Notes: generated by a model from the letters alone, not told the origin. Counted from the stretch's first letter, positions 1 through 14,360 are shown. The stretch: 64,000 nt of DNA from Acanthosepion esculentum (GCA_964036315.1 OZ038478.1:149672183-149736182); one strand, 5' to 3'. Translations and numbers: made by a program.

Positions 1-35
1 TCCCTAATTAAACTTCCACCTGGGGTATTCAGAAT

Positions 36-431
36 TTGGCATATCCATATCCTTACCCCCATATTACCAGGTCGAAGATAAATATGAAGGATGACACAAT
101 AACATGGATAGTTGATAAAAGCTTAAATAATTGCACAGAATTATGGGGGACGATAATGAACAAATTCTCTAAAGTTACACTAGAAACGATGACAGAGTTA
201 TTGAAACCAATAGCAAGGATTAGCACGAATCAGTTAAAAGATAGATTAAATATTTTAGGAAAGGAAGGTAAGCATTGGGGGGGGGGTAATAAAAGGATCA
301 TGATAAAATGGCTCGTGGTGATAGTTACTTTGTTAATCATTGCTGCAACAGTAAGAGCGATATGGAAAATTAAAAAGAGAAATTTAAAGACAAATGGATT
401 AAAGGTGTTTATGTATACATATACATTTTGA
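36..431 (+). CDS. Partial ORF ending in a membrane anchor
   Basis: I do not recognise this 131-codon frame. The first ATG follows a stop by only about 25 bases, and the frame may continue from outside the window through a frameshift or an exon boundary. Residues about 20-80 are polar and partly helical. A G-run gives WGGG near residue 82. One strongly hydrophobic stretch (about residues 90-108, WLVVIVTLLIIAATV) is followed by a basic tail (KIKKRN). That is the layout of the C-terminal end of a type I membrane protein. A retroelement or old viral envelope-like glycoprotein is possible, given the surroundings, but no family motif is visible. A host exon or a chance frame cannot be excluded. Confidence 0.25.
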   Translation: MAYPYPYPHITRSKINMKDDTITWIVDKSLNNCTELWGTIMNKFSKVTLETMTELLKPIARISTNQLKDRLNILGKEGKHWGGGNKRIMIKWLVVIVTLLIIAATVRAIWKIKKRNLKTNGLKVFMYTYTF

Positions 432-3400
432 ATTTCCACGGTATATCTAGATTATCTTCGGTTATACATAATTTATTTTTCAAGGAATTAAGTTCATTCA
501 ATCCAACCAAATCTCATAATCACACATCAAAAGTAATTATATTCGGGAAACATTCAAGAAACATGATAAAGATAAACTTTGAAGTAAACACTTCATCAAT
601 GGACAGAGAATTCTTTCTGATAACCACATCAATATAGTGTTTATTATGTGTAACGTCTTCCTTATTTTGTTCTCCGTCTGATGTCGGTCATATTTAATCG
701 CAGTAAAGCTGATGTCGCCATGAAGAAATTTACATGATTTACAAGATTAAATAATTTCAAAACCGGAGCAGAAATAAATATTCGATCAAATGATATTTAT
801 GCACACGGGATGGTGTTGATGAGAATGAGTATTACTAAACATGAAGAGGATCTTTTAGTTCCATATATTGTAGACGAAGTGTTAGCATTAATAATCGGAA
901 TACTGGATAAGTTTTGCTAATATGTAAACCGTTGCATGCATAACATCAACAAAAGTCAGTATAATATAAAATCGAACCATATATTTATTTTAACAGGATA
1001 TCTAAAAATGAATCTCTTAAATTCGTTAAGGAAAAAATAATAAGGTACTTGATTAAATTTCATTTGTAATCATTATAAAGATGTACTTTCAAAAACGTCA
1101 TTGAAGTATTCTGTAAACGTCATTTGTCTTACAGTTGACCAATTTAGAAACGACATTTCCAGCACTTAATATATTTGGAAAAAGTAACTCTGTATAACTC
1201 TGTTTAACTGCGATAAACACATTTTTGTTTTTATTTGAACCATTCGGTTTTACAAATAGTTACTATTCTTTGTAAGCATTAAGTTGATTGAGCATGATTT
1301 TATTTCATCCCGACGATTTTAAACGTTTAAATACGGACAAGAAACATCCATCACGACTGTAAAAATGATTAGTATCAAAGATAGATGCATTGCGTGGAAT
1401 ACAAATATATACGAGTAAAAATATCTTTGGTACTGAGTTTAATTTCAGGATTTATTGCAACACGTTGCCTATCAGAGTTCATTTACCAAATCGGAATGCA
1501 ATTGTCAACTTTATAATAAGGTATACAGACGACAAAAATGTATGATTTTATTTATAGCTAAAACAGAAATATAAACATAGTTTTCACACTAAATGTATCC
1601 CTGCGAATGTACACATTGTTGACGCCTGGAGATGAAAATATATTAGAAAATGCCAAACACGTCCAACTCGAAATTGGTACCATTAGAAAACTGCAAACCA
1701 AAAGTTCTCACGTAGCTATCAGTTAATGTGTTAAGTTCGTTCGTCACAAGTAAGCCAATAACATAATTGTTTAATATTTTCTAAATACATATTTCCATCA
1801 CTAATTTTAACTTTCTTAATGGATAATAATGTGCCTCTAAGTGACTGTAGATAAATGCATATTCTCGCAATATTTTTAAATTTCAAGCGTATTTGCACGT
1901 TGCAGCTTAAAAGAGTCAATTCCTATTTACGTCATTACTTCTATCGACTTCAGAGAAAATCTCAAGAATACTAACAATAACTTTCTAATCCTTTCAAAAC
2001 TTCAACATTGTCCCATATTTAGAGAATCTTTTTTCAATTTCAGTTTTCACTGGATCCTATGTTACATTGGTTCGTATCAAGCTCCATTTTTGGGGGATCA
2101 TTTCAACCCATTAAATAGCAGTATAGACTGACATTTCTCGCCGTGTGTGACAAACAGTTTATAAAGATAAATTGAAATTCAGAAAACAGCCACAGGAAGC
2201 TATATAACATTGGTCAAAATTGCGTGTGGTTATTATGTATGTAAGACAAAAACACTATAGATTTCAGTATTTATGTATAAACCAACTGGATGCTGATTCT
2301 TATTGTCCTGGTCAAGAACTGGACCCAAGGAAAACAGCAATATGACAGAACAATGTTCTGCAACGATATATCTTAATTTTGTAAAAGTGTAAAGACCATT
2401 ACAATTATATATACTTAATATTTATATTTTAAGTATAAATAAATATCCATATTTCAGAGTATTTTAGAGCGGATGAATGGTGAGTGAACTTCATTGATTT
2501 AGCATACATAATTATTCAACAATCAGGTCAGTATTTCCCAAAGTTATATGTTTCCACCAAACTCAACTCAGTAAAGATTGGTCATTCAGTATAAGATTGT
2601 GGACATTACTTTAAAGATGATTTGATGCCAGAAACATATCCAATCAACTGATACTTTTCCAAGTATATGTAGTTAAAATTGATTATCATTGATTAATTTG
2701 TTTTTCTCGCTTGAACAACCATTTTCTTTTTTTATATATTATACGATTATTTTTAGATAATTATTTTTGCTGATACAACGTTTACTAATTAAACTACATC
2801 TGGAGAGAGAAGAGGTTATTTCATACTTTTCCAAGAGTACTTGCGCGTAAGCGAATATAACGAAATCGAATCGAATATGAACTTGGCTCTTTCGTTTCCA
2901 ATTCCGAGCTGATATCCACTACACCACCACGAATCTAAGCTTAAAGCACCTGGTATTAAAGTGCATTGGCCCTTCAAGCTGCTAACTAGAATCGGCTTTG
3001 CTGTAGGAGAACAGTTCTTTCAAAATGACATGCCATTAAGTCCAGAAAACAATGACATTGACGAGAAGACAAAGCCTTACAAGGAATAGTTAATATTTAC
3101 AGAATATATGAGAAACGAAAATAAAAGATTGCTAACTTTGAAGAGCGCGTGTTGCTAACAATCATGTGAGGTGAAGACAAAGAATCGCAGTCTGTCGAAG
3201 GATTAATTACAAGTTCCAAAATTTGTAATATAATCAGCTGGATGGCGAATAGAGTAAATTAATAACGAAAAAAAATACAGACAAAGAGCGGTACGGTCTT
3301 TTTGACAGGTAAATTAAAGGAACCACAGATCAAATGATGAGAACATGGGAGAGAGTACTGGCTAGGGAACATTAACTAATGAATGGAAACCAAAAATAAT

Positions 3401-4190
3401 GAACAAAGAAATACACTTAAAACTGAAGAAACAAAATACTATAACGCGTACGATATGTAGATAGATAAATAAATTACTGCCAAGCATCTAATAAGCGAAT
3501 GTTTCTAGTAGAATATAAAAAGCCTTAATAGTTATATTTATCTAAAGTCTGAACAGTTTTCGCTCTGTCAACAGAAGGAATGATTGCTGAATGTAAATGT
3601 AAAACATTCAGATTTATACTGCTGCTTCTTTTACATTATTTTCTTCTTCCCACCCTACACTTTGTAAGCGTTGTGCATACATTTATTTCGTGTCTTCGAT
3701 TATCGGGCAATGAACGATTAGAACTTTTTTTCTTATTTCATTTTTGTTGTTATAGGTTATGTTATAGGATTAGATTCATCCCTGTACGATGAGTGATATC
3801 TTTTGATTTACCCTTGACCTTTACCCCACGCAGCTTTTGTTTTAATATATCTGTGTAAATAATTATGTTTCCAAAATGTTTATAGGATTAGGGGTATGTT
3901 ATGGAACGTCAAGCAGGTGCTGTTAACCCCGCAAACAGAAACGTTATGTGGGATAATACGATCGAAGCAAGGATAACAAAGGCTAGGGTTTTAAAATCTA
4001 AGCCAAATTTTATTCACCAATCTGGCAAAAGTATGTGCAGGTATCGTTTTGTGTAATCCGATATGAAGTGAGGGAGTGCCAATCGAAATATCGTCTTGTT
4101 TCACGGCGGCAGACCAGAGGCAGGCAAGGCAGTGCTGAGGTAGCCTGTTCGTCCTATGGGTGACGATCACAAGAGATGCAGCTTGGTAGT
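432..4190. other. AT-rich DNA, no recognised gene
   Basis: Only short frames occur here (69 codons from 428, 62 on the minus strand from 1919, 70 from 3580), with no recognisable domain. The 3580-3792 frame begins with a leucine-rich hydrophobic stretch but then loses any protein-like composition. From about 3880 base composition becomes more GC-rich, continuing into the tandem repeat. I see no terminal repeats or known transposon motifs. Confidence 0.6.
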
Positions 4191-4385
4191 CCTTAGAAGT
4201 ACTATCGCATAAGTATATAGCGAGGCAGACCTTAGAAGAACTATCGCATAAGAATCTTGTCTTATAGTCCTTAGAAGGACTATCGCATAAGAATGTGGCT
4301 TGGCAGTCCTTAGAAGGACTATCGCATAAGAATGTAGCATGGCAGTACTTAGAAGGACTATCACATACGAATCGGCCTGGGCAGC
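4191..4385. repeat. 39-bp tandem repeat, five units
   Basis: Units start at 4191, 4230, 4269, 4308 and 4347, each beginning CCTTAGAAG or a one-base variant, so the period is exactly 39 bases with no indel. Because 39 is a multiple of three, every frame without a stop gives a 13-residue peptide repeat. On the minus strand (frame 4440-3991, 149 codons) the unit reads like CDSPSKDCQATFL. A plus-strand frame (4295-4540) and a second minus frame are also open through several units. The 3' side continues into GCTGCTGCT-rich sequence. Whether it is translated is unknown, and openness in several frames argues for caution. Confidence 0.85.
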
Positions 4386-6152
<1,767 letters not shown>

Positions 6153-6156
<4 letters not shown>

Positions 6157-6646
6157 CTAAGTGTAGTGCATTACATAAAAAAACAAATTTGCAAAAGAAG
6201 ATTGTGGTACATCCAGAAAAATACACTTCTGTCATAGTTAATTTCAAATAATCTGAACATTTAAACACAGATGATTTTCATGATAATAAATCTTTCTTTA
6301 GGAACTACGGCATCCATACAATCATTTTGTCATGCATTATGCCATTTATTCACAGAGCATCTTTTGCTGACTCGCATACTTTTGAACATGCTTGGCTCTC
6401 AAAGGAAAGCTTATAGAGGCATAAAACCTGAACGCAAACTACAAAGATTCAGATCAACATATGTTGCTGAAAATTCAAATTAACATATTTTGCTGAACCT
6501 ATGTTCCTTATGAAGAACGGCCAAAAAGTGAAAATACGTATTTTGATTAAAGTTCAAATTCATGTACATTTTAAAAATTTTCTTTTAAAATATCCTCATC
6601 TATTTAATTGCAGGGTTACCCCTATCTCGCAGAGAGGAGCAAAATT
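6153..6646. other. AT-rich DNA, nothing recognised
   Basis: Only a 70-codon frame (6271-6483) of unremarkable composition. The segment ends at the (TAA)n tract that hosts the R4/Dong-like insertions. Confidence 0.5.
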
Positions 6647-6673
6647 TAATAATAATAATAATAATAATAATAA
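6647..6673. repeat. (TAA)9 tract, upstream of R4-like copy 1
   Basis: Nine perfect TAA units directly before the truncated element. This matches the known preference of Dong-type elements of the R4 clade for TAA repeats. Confidence 0.9.
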
Positions 6674-6920
6674 TGGACTCGTTGGAAAAGATTCCAGTAG
6701 GGTGATTGAAGGGATCCCTAGAAGTCCATGCCTCAAAGAGATACAAAAAATTGTTCTGACAAGTACAGCCCACACTTTACGAAGGGCTTTATCTATGTAA
6801 TTATTTTTTATTTTATTATATTATTTTTCTTTGCAGTGGAAAGTGTCATGATGCCATTTCTAACCTTGGGTCCCTGGGCGGGACCCGGAAAGAAATGTGT
6901 AAACGCCAGATATCAAAGGA
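6674..6920 (+). mobile_element. R4/Dong-like retrotransposon, 3' end copy 1
   Basis: A 5'-truncated insertion retaining about the last 40 codons of the element's ORF and its 3' untranslated region. The peptide (GLVGKDSSRVIEGIP... ending LRRALSM, stop at 6798-6800) closely matches the C-terminus of the longer copy at 8260-8391. The untranslated tails also match: both contain AGTGGAAA, then ATCATGATGCCATTTCTAAC or a near variant, then GGGACCC-like GC-rich sequence. It sits between two (TAA)n tracts. It is dead, and the close match shows it belongs to the same family as the next element. Confidence 0.85.

Positions 6921-6980
<60 letters not shown>
6921..6980. repeat. (AAT)20 tract between the two R4-like copies
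   Basis: Sixty bases of perfect AAT units. It is both the tail of copy 1 and the left flank of copy 2, consistent with a second insertion into the repeat that ends the first. Confidence 0.95.
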
Positions 6981-6983
<3 letters not shown>

Positions 6984-8493
6984 CAAAAGTAACATTCAAG
7001 AAAGGCAGAATTATGGAAACAATCTCAATAGATTCATATTTTGTCACAGCGATTAGGAACTGGAACAAGATGAAGCCTATAAGTACCTAGGAATTAGCGA
7101 AGGAGATGGTATACAAATACCCAAATGGAGTAATAATGGTAAGAAAAGAGTAATACAGGCATGTACGCCTGGTACTAAATACCGAACTAAAATAAAAAAA
7201 AGAATATCAGCCATAAACACATTGGCTGTCCATGTGGTGCAATACAGATTTAACATCCTTAATTGGACCATAGCTGACATTAAACGAATGGACGCCAAAA
7301 CGAGAAAGCTTCTCACTTGCTACCGCATGCATCATCCCAAAGCTGATGTTGATCGTCTGTATGTGCCCAGATCCGAAGTAGGCAGAGGATTAGTTCAACT
7401 AGAACTGTCCTAAAAACTACAACTATTGACCTTCAAAGCAACTGGAAACCACGGAAGACTGGATGGTGATATGTGTCAAAGAACATGAAAGTGGAAAGCG
7501 CCTTTATTCCTTAATAAATTAAGCTGAAGTTCAAAATAGAGTTTCAAATGAATGCAGAAATAGAAGTAAAATATAATACACCGTTTGACGCTGCAAAATA
7601 CATAAAAAAGAAAGCTAAAAAAACGATCAAATTGGCATGATAAACCGCTTCATGGCCAATACTCTGCCCGTACCAAACAAGCTGATGTAGACAAGCCCCG
7701 TAACAATCAGTAGCTGCGTAATGCAGGGTTAAAACCTGAAATGGAAGTCTTTATCCTATCTGCACAGGATCAATGCTTGGAAACTAGAAATTATCAAGCA
7801 CTCATACTAAAATATAGTGTAAGCCCAAAATGCAGTTTCTGTGATAATTACCCAGAAACAATCTATCATCTTGTATCAGGTTGTCCGGTATTGGCACCCA
7901 ATATAAAACCTGGCATGACAGAGTTGGCCAATATCTGCAGTGGAAAATCTGTAACTTCTATGGGAAGAAACTGAAAGAAAGTATTATGAACACCTGCAAG
8001 AACCGGTTACGGAGATCGAAACCTATTACAATTTTATGGGACTACACAATACACACAGACAGAACAATCAATGCTAACCGCGCAGACATTGTCATTACAA
8101 ATCGCACACAAAAAGTGCCTTCTTAATTATATGAGAGTACCTGCAAACTGCAATGTATTTTTCACGATCTTCAAAAACATATCAAAATACAAAGACCTTG
8201 AAATCGAAATTTCAAAAATGTGGCACATTGGAACATCAACAATCACCGTTGTAGTTGGAGCCATCGGATTGGTTGGATATGATTCCAGTAGACTAATTGA
8301 AGGGATTCCTGGGAGCCCATTCCTTAAAGAAACACAAAAAAATGTTCGCATGGGTACAGCGCATAACTTACGAAGGGCGTTGTCTATGTAAATTTATTTT
8401 TCCAGTGGAAAATATCATGATGCCATTTCTAACCTTATGTCCCTGGGCAGGACCCGCGAAGAAATGAGTACACACCAGAAATGAATGGAAATT
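6981..8493 (+). pseudogene. R4/Dong-like non-LTR retrotransposon, 5'-truncated
   Basis: This is the C-terminal half of a single-ORF, target-specific LINE. Reading in order: the reverse transcriptase thumb (EAYKYLGI near 7070), a conserved block RKLLTCYRMHHPKADVDRLY followed by VPRSEVGRGL (7300-7390), a zinc knuckle C-x2-C-x8-H-x4-C (CSFCDNYPETIYHLVSGC, about 7830-7885), a restriction-like endonuclease region with WKICNFYGKK, ILWDYTIHTDR and NRADIVI (7940-8095), and the C-terminal LRRALSM with stop near 8391. In the family the nuclease PD motif normally reads RPDIVI. Here the proline is alanine, while the aspartate remains. Frameshifts or stops occur near 7413, 7740, 7900 and 8090. The RT catalytic core is missing. 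(TAA)n on both sides and the domain order support R4 clade, Dong type. Confidence 0.88.
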
Positions 8494-8520
8494 TAATAAT
8501 AATAATAATAATAATAATAA
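8494..8520. repeat. (TAA)9 tail of R4-like copy 2
   Basis: Nine TAA units immediately follow the 3' untranslated region of the element, as expected for insertion into TAA microsatellites. Confidence 0.9.
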
Positions 8521-8687
8521 GTTTATTAGTTTTTTCTATTTTTCCTAAAACAATGTTATTGCTCTGGATTATGGTGGTGATTGAATGAGGAAAACTTATA
8601 TAATACTCAATCTGAAGCAGTTAATATATATGGCTTTAACCATGAATGATATACAACTGCGACTACTACGGTTAATAACAATACTAA

Positions 8688-8708
8688 TCTCTATCTATAA
8701 AATTCAGG

Positions 8709-8771
<63 letters not shown>

Positions 8772-9487
8772 CGCAACGAATACACGGCCGCAATTTTCGA
8801 CGGATTTGAACCGATATTTACATGCACATGCACCAAGTTAGTATAATGGCCAAGACCGACGTTGCATTTCCCAACTCCCATTGATAGTGGAAATAATCGA
8901 TTTTTTCATGCTTCTACGGCAGTTTTCATGTAGTTTGCGGCCATTTTCCACAGGCCAGTGTGCGGGCCTATAGCTGACTGTCACGAATAGGCATGAAGAT
9001 TCTATCTGCCAGCGTGACAGCCAACAGCTGACTAACACGAATATTAACTAGCATGCAAAAAAAAATCGATAGCTGCATTCGTCACAAGTGGGAAAAATTT
9101 AAATCTGCATGGCACTTTACTCCAATTGGCTCATTCGCTTGTTTAAACTCAACGTTGATTCTGATTCCGCAGAACTAGGTTGGGTGTGAAAAAGTATTTG
9201 TTGTTAACATTCTTTTTTCATTCGTTTTTTCCAGTTACGAGTCCTTTTTTAAAGCTGATCGTTTTGTGTTCATTTTGTTTAGTTCTTTTTTCGTAACAGA
9301 TTTAATGTTTTGTATAGAGCTTAGAAAAAATTCGCAGTGTGAGATAGGCAAGAAGTAAGGAATGTAGCAACATCAGCAGGGAAAAGGCACGGAAGGGCAA
9401 AAATATTCTAATTCAAGTGACTGAGATTTCTGTATGAGTAGTACGATTTTTTACTCAAGCCCGGGCAACGTCGGGCCATGCTGCTAG
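8688..9487 (+). mobile_element. Non-autonomous Helitron, 800 bp, both ends intact
   Basis: The 5' end reads TCTCTATCTATAAAATTC, starting with the TC typical of Helitrons. It is followed by a (GT)n run and GAACCGATATTT-type sequence common near Helitron 5' ends. The 3' end has a hairpin with stem GCCCG (9459-9463) and CGGGC (9472-9476), loop of 8 bases, then ATGCTG or similar and the terminal CTAG (9484-9487). The host bases are A at 8687 and T at 9488, matching the A/T insertion site, with no target duplication. No coding capacity was seen. It would need the Rep-helicase of an autonomous relative. It belongs to the Helitron class, but I cannot show that it shares ends with the coding fragment at 14.4-17.2 kb. 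Confidence 0.82.
8710..8772. repeat. (GT)n(GC)n array inside the Helitron 5' end
   Basis: About 26 GT units followed by five GC units. It lies 22 bases inside the Helitron's left end, so it was probably carried by the element and then expanded. Confidence 0.9.
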
Positions 9488-10772
<1,285 letters not shown>

Positions 10773-11856
10773 GATACATATTTTATATTTTCTAATTTTT
10801 TTTTTAAATTGGTAATTGAATTTATATGTATTACCCTTTAATAATCATTATTGATATAATATTTAGGTTTTTGATAATTGAATACTAAAGTCATCACCTA
10901 ATATTTTTTATATAAATTTTTTAGGGAATTCTAAGGATACACTTATATATATATATGTGTAAGTATGCGGAAACATTTAAAAAGATATATGTAGGTATTA
11001 ATACATGAAATTGCCCATGTATATCGGTACATGTGTACCTGTAGGAGTGACTTCACATGTAAAAGAACGTATGTATATGTGAAATTTGCATGGATGCGTT
11101 TTTACAATATATGATAGAGCAAGATCTCTAATATTACCTTCAAATATCACTCCATATTAACTTAAAAACTAAATTTTAAGTAAGAGAAATTACCAATCTA
11201 AAAATAGTCGCTAATTAAATTCATGAATAAAATTCAAACTGATGGAGATATCACCTTAACAATCAATTACAACTAGAAGTAAACTTATATTTGAAAATAA
11301 AATTTTAGTGTTTTAATGTAAATTCTATGAATAAATTTCTAATCGACTATTTCATATTAAATCCCCAAAGTTTTTTGTAATAAAGTTTAAAAAAAACTTT
11401 AACAAACATATAATTAAATACCTTATAGACTGTATAAACATTCAAACTTATATCAAACATTATAATATTTATGAACTATCAAAGTAAAGCAAAACAGCAG
11501 CGTCTCTTTCATTCCAAAGAAAGTTAATGTCGCTTTCTCTCATAAAGTATCTCTCTTTTTTTCTTTATGCCTTTTCTCCTATCCCCCTTCCATATCAATA
11601 TATAACTTCCGTTAAGTTAACCGATTTAATGTTTCAATGCCTGGATTTCCTCAAACAATTTAAATTTCAAAGAATAGAAATGTTACATCTAACTCAATCT
11701 TGTTTCTGTCCCCACTCACTTCCTAACTTCGTTAATATACATATACTTAATACTGCCCGTCAAAAATGTGTAAATTTCTTTTCATTTTTCGTTTCAATCA
11801 TTGGAAATAATGTCTGATGATCCGCGTTCCTTTAAAAGGGCTGTGGTGAAATAATT

Positions 11857-11860
<4 letters not shown>
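10773..11860. other. AT-rich DNA, nothing recognised
   Basis: One 96-codon plus-strand frame (11527-11817) has low-complexity hydrophobic composition and no recognisable domain. I do not call it a gene. Confidence 0.5.

Positions 11861-11943
<83 letters not shown>
11861..11943. repeat. (TA)n array
   Basis: Pure TA units. The 3' flank GTCATACGTACATATAACAA followed by TTAAAT nearly repeats the flank at 10688-10715. Confidence 0.95.
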
Positions 11944-11947
<4 letters not shown>

Positions 11948-12218
11948 ATACGTACATATAACAATTAAATAAAATGACCTACCTGGTTCACATATTTACA
12001 AGATGATTATAATTTACGTATTTATACGCTGTCTTCACTTCGGATCTTTCCTTTAGCAAAATACCTTTTTTCTGTAGCTATTTTTCCTCCTGACGTAGTC
12101 TTAAATCGTTGGTTCTTAAACAAAAATGAAATCTTTTATTTTATACATTTTCCAATTTTTTTTTCTTTTTCTTTTATTTTACACACACATCAAGCAAAAT
12201 AAAATGGTTGGATATTCT

Positions 12219-12530
12219 TATTTACATTATTCGAACTATTGTTCTCATATTTGTCGCCATATTTATTACAACGTTTCGGGCATTGTACATTCCGGCATTT
12301 TTCCAGGTGGTTGGAATTTTGAACTGAACCCTTTATTTCGCTCACTGAGGTAGACTGTTCCAGTTCCACGTTCCTTGTTTAATTGGTGTCAGTTATCAGT
12401 TTCCAGTGAGCGAAATAAAGTTTTATTTTCAAAATTCTAACCACCTGAAGAAGGCCGGAGCGTACAACGGCCGAAACGTTGTAATAAATATTGCGACAAA
12501 TATGAGGACAATAGTTCGAATAATGTAAAT
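12219..12530. mobile_element. Foldback element (inverted pseudo-LTR pair, no core)
   Basis: The two halves are inverted copies. ATTTACATTATTCGAACTAT at about 12219 pairs with its complement ending at 12530, and CGTTTCGGGC near 12270 pairs with GGCCGAAACG at 12470. The arms are about 150 bases and meet near 12370. The same arm family flanks the Penelope-like element at 40429-41829, so this is best read as two pseudo-LTRs in head-to-head orientation whose coding core is absent. The right arm carries CTGAAGA, a hairpin (GGCCG 12453-12457 with CGGCC 12468-12472) and GAAAC, which resembles a hammerhead ribozyme core with one extra base. Confidence 0.7.
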
Positions 12531-12632
12531 AATGTACATAATATCTCATCGCAAAAATATAGACATATATTGGATATTCTTATATTTTGCAACATCTAAA
12601 TCATAAAATCTGTTTGAATATCCCTTCCTACG

Positions 12633-12634
<2 letters not shown>

Positions 12635-12675
<41 letters not shown>
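12635..12675. repeat. (TA)n array
   Basis: About 20 TA units abutting the left inverted repeat of the next element. Confidence 0.95.
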
Positions 12676-12678
<3 letters not shown>

Positions 12679-13038
12679 TATTATTCGAAAATTATAACAT
12701 AAATATGGTATGAAGTCACTACAAAAGTAGCCATTTTGTTTCAACAATACTGGTGTCTTATCAAGTGATGATGTGGAATGCAGAATAAAGGGTTTTAAAA
12801 GGTTCAAATCTATCAAACATTCCTCGCTAAGGAAAAAGTTGTTACATAAGCTGGAATGACCAATCAAAATATAAGTATACGAGAATTCAAAATCCTTGAC
12901 GACGAACTAAGTTTATAATAATTATTTAATGCTTTAATGTTGGGGTTAGACTAGAATAGAATTTATTCTAACTAATAAATATTAAATTATACGATAGAAT
13001 TTGAAATTATGAATTAAAAATTACCCATTTTAAAATGT
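12676..13038 (-). repeat. Left inverted terminal repeat of composite element
   Basis: The reverse complement of this segment matches 17189-17549 at roughly 85-90 percent by eye. Shared blocks include TTTTGATTGGTCATTCCAG, GATAGATTTGAACCTTTTAA and CTAACCCCAACATTAAAGCA. Both copies also share an open stretch of about 60 codons, but this may be noncoding. The outer edge touches a (TA)n array. The next bases inward (13039-13110) resemble 49980-50075, upstream of another copy of the same reverse transcriptase family. Confidence 0.85.
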
Positions 13039-13184
13039 AAATTTAATTTATATTAAGTTTAAAATTATAAAATTACTGAGGAAAAAAGAAAAAATACATG
13101 TTATACTTTTTGTATGTTTTCTATATATATAACCTTATCAGAAGAATGAGACGGAAAGCTTACTTTTTCTTCTTTATATGAACA

Positions 13185-14360
13185 TGGAAATTATGGTTTT
13201 AAAAGTTTAAAGACTGCACCAATAATTAAGGAACTCTCTGGTTTTGAAAATGACCTACTGGAAATCGTCAAAAGATTTAACTTCCATAAATATAAAAACA
13301 CTTTTCAAAAACAATCTTGATGTTATTGTCAAGGATATCAATAAATCCGGTGACATTTTATGTCAGATCCGATAAAACGGCTAAACTTTATAAGTTATCC
13401 TCTAAGAATTATGATACCTTAGTTAAAAATAACTTGATCAAAAGATACAGGAAAATTGACACTAATAATTTTAACCAGATAGTTAAAATTAACTGTGTCA
13501 GTAAATGAGTTACTGACAAACTAAGGATAAGTGATCGGGTCAGTAAAAAGCAAACTAAGGAGAATTATAAACCCGAATTCAGAATTAAGCCATAAACTAG
13601 GCTTTTTACCCCTACTAGAGCAGAAATCGGTAGGATCAGTAAAACCCTCTTGGAAAGAACCAACTACTCCATAAAAAACACACTTGGACTCTTACAGTGG
13701 ATTAACCCAGCTGATGTTATCAACTGGTTTACTAACATGAAAAATAAGGACAACTGTACTTTCATACAGTTCGACATTATTGACTATTATCCCTTCATAT
13801 CGAAGGATCTGTTCACTTTGGCGTAGGAGTTCGCTCGGGAATACTCCAATATTTCTGAGAGGGAAGTGGATATAATCATGAAATACAGAAATTCTGTTCT
13901 GGTCTACAATGAAGAACAGTGGACCAAAAATGTCTTGCAGCGATAATTTTGACATTTCAATGGGTTCTTTGTATTCTGCAAAAGCCTCTAACTTGGTTGG
14001 ATTATATCTTTTATACAATTTAAGTGGCTTTGAATGTCTAGATTCTGATAGTGTAGGATTATATAGAGATTATGTATTATTAGTTGTTAAAAACTCTACT
14101 AAAATTAAGGTAGACCATATTAGAAAAATGATCCACAGGGAATTTAAGTATTTAGGTCTTAGGATTATAGTTACGGCTAACAATAGACAATTTGATTTTC
14201 TGGAAGTCACCCTACACTTTACTAGCAATACTTTCAAACCTCATGTGAAGGTTAATTCCAACCCAGTATATGTGCATCCCAAATCCAATCATCCCCTTCG
14301 GTTATCAAGCACATACCCTCTTCCATTGGATTTAAAATTAGTACTAACTCTTCTAATAAA
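13185..14360 (+). pseudogene. GIY-YIG-class reverse transcriptase, copy A, truncated
   Basis: Reverse transcriptase of a retroelement family whose other copies here end in a GIY-YIG nuclease, which makes it Penelope-like in architecture. In order: N-terminal block YGFKSLKTAPIIKELSGFE (13193 on), DKTAKLYKLSSKNYDTLV (about 13370), RT motif FIQFDIIDYYPFISKDLFTL (about 13760-13825), FDISMGSLYSAKASNLVGLY (13946-14008), the box LYRDYVLLVV (14065) and the VDHIRK...FDFLEVTL block. The catalytic YRDD box reads YRDY, so it is inactive. Stops and frameshifts occur near 13316, 13506, 13590, 13827 and 13930. Coding similarity to the copy at 50.3-51.6 kb stops at about 14360, where Helitron sequence begins, so the nuclease domain is absent. 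Confidence 0.8.

Noticed and set aside
2880..2935. tRNA-like 3' end (CCACTACACCACCA)
   Set aside because: No acceptor stem, anticodon arm or T-loop could be drawn upstream.
4191..4385. CRISPR-like array
   Set aside because: The units are contiguous 39-base tandem copies with no spacers, in eukaryotic sequence.
12634..12867. 77-codon minus frame and its plus-strand counterpart at 17355-17570 as conserved genes
   Set aside because: Their similarity is explained by the inverted repeat as DNA. Differences between copies are not biased towards synonymous sites by eye.
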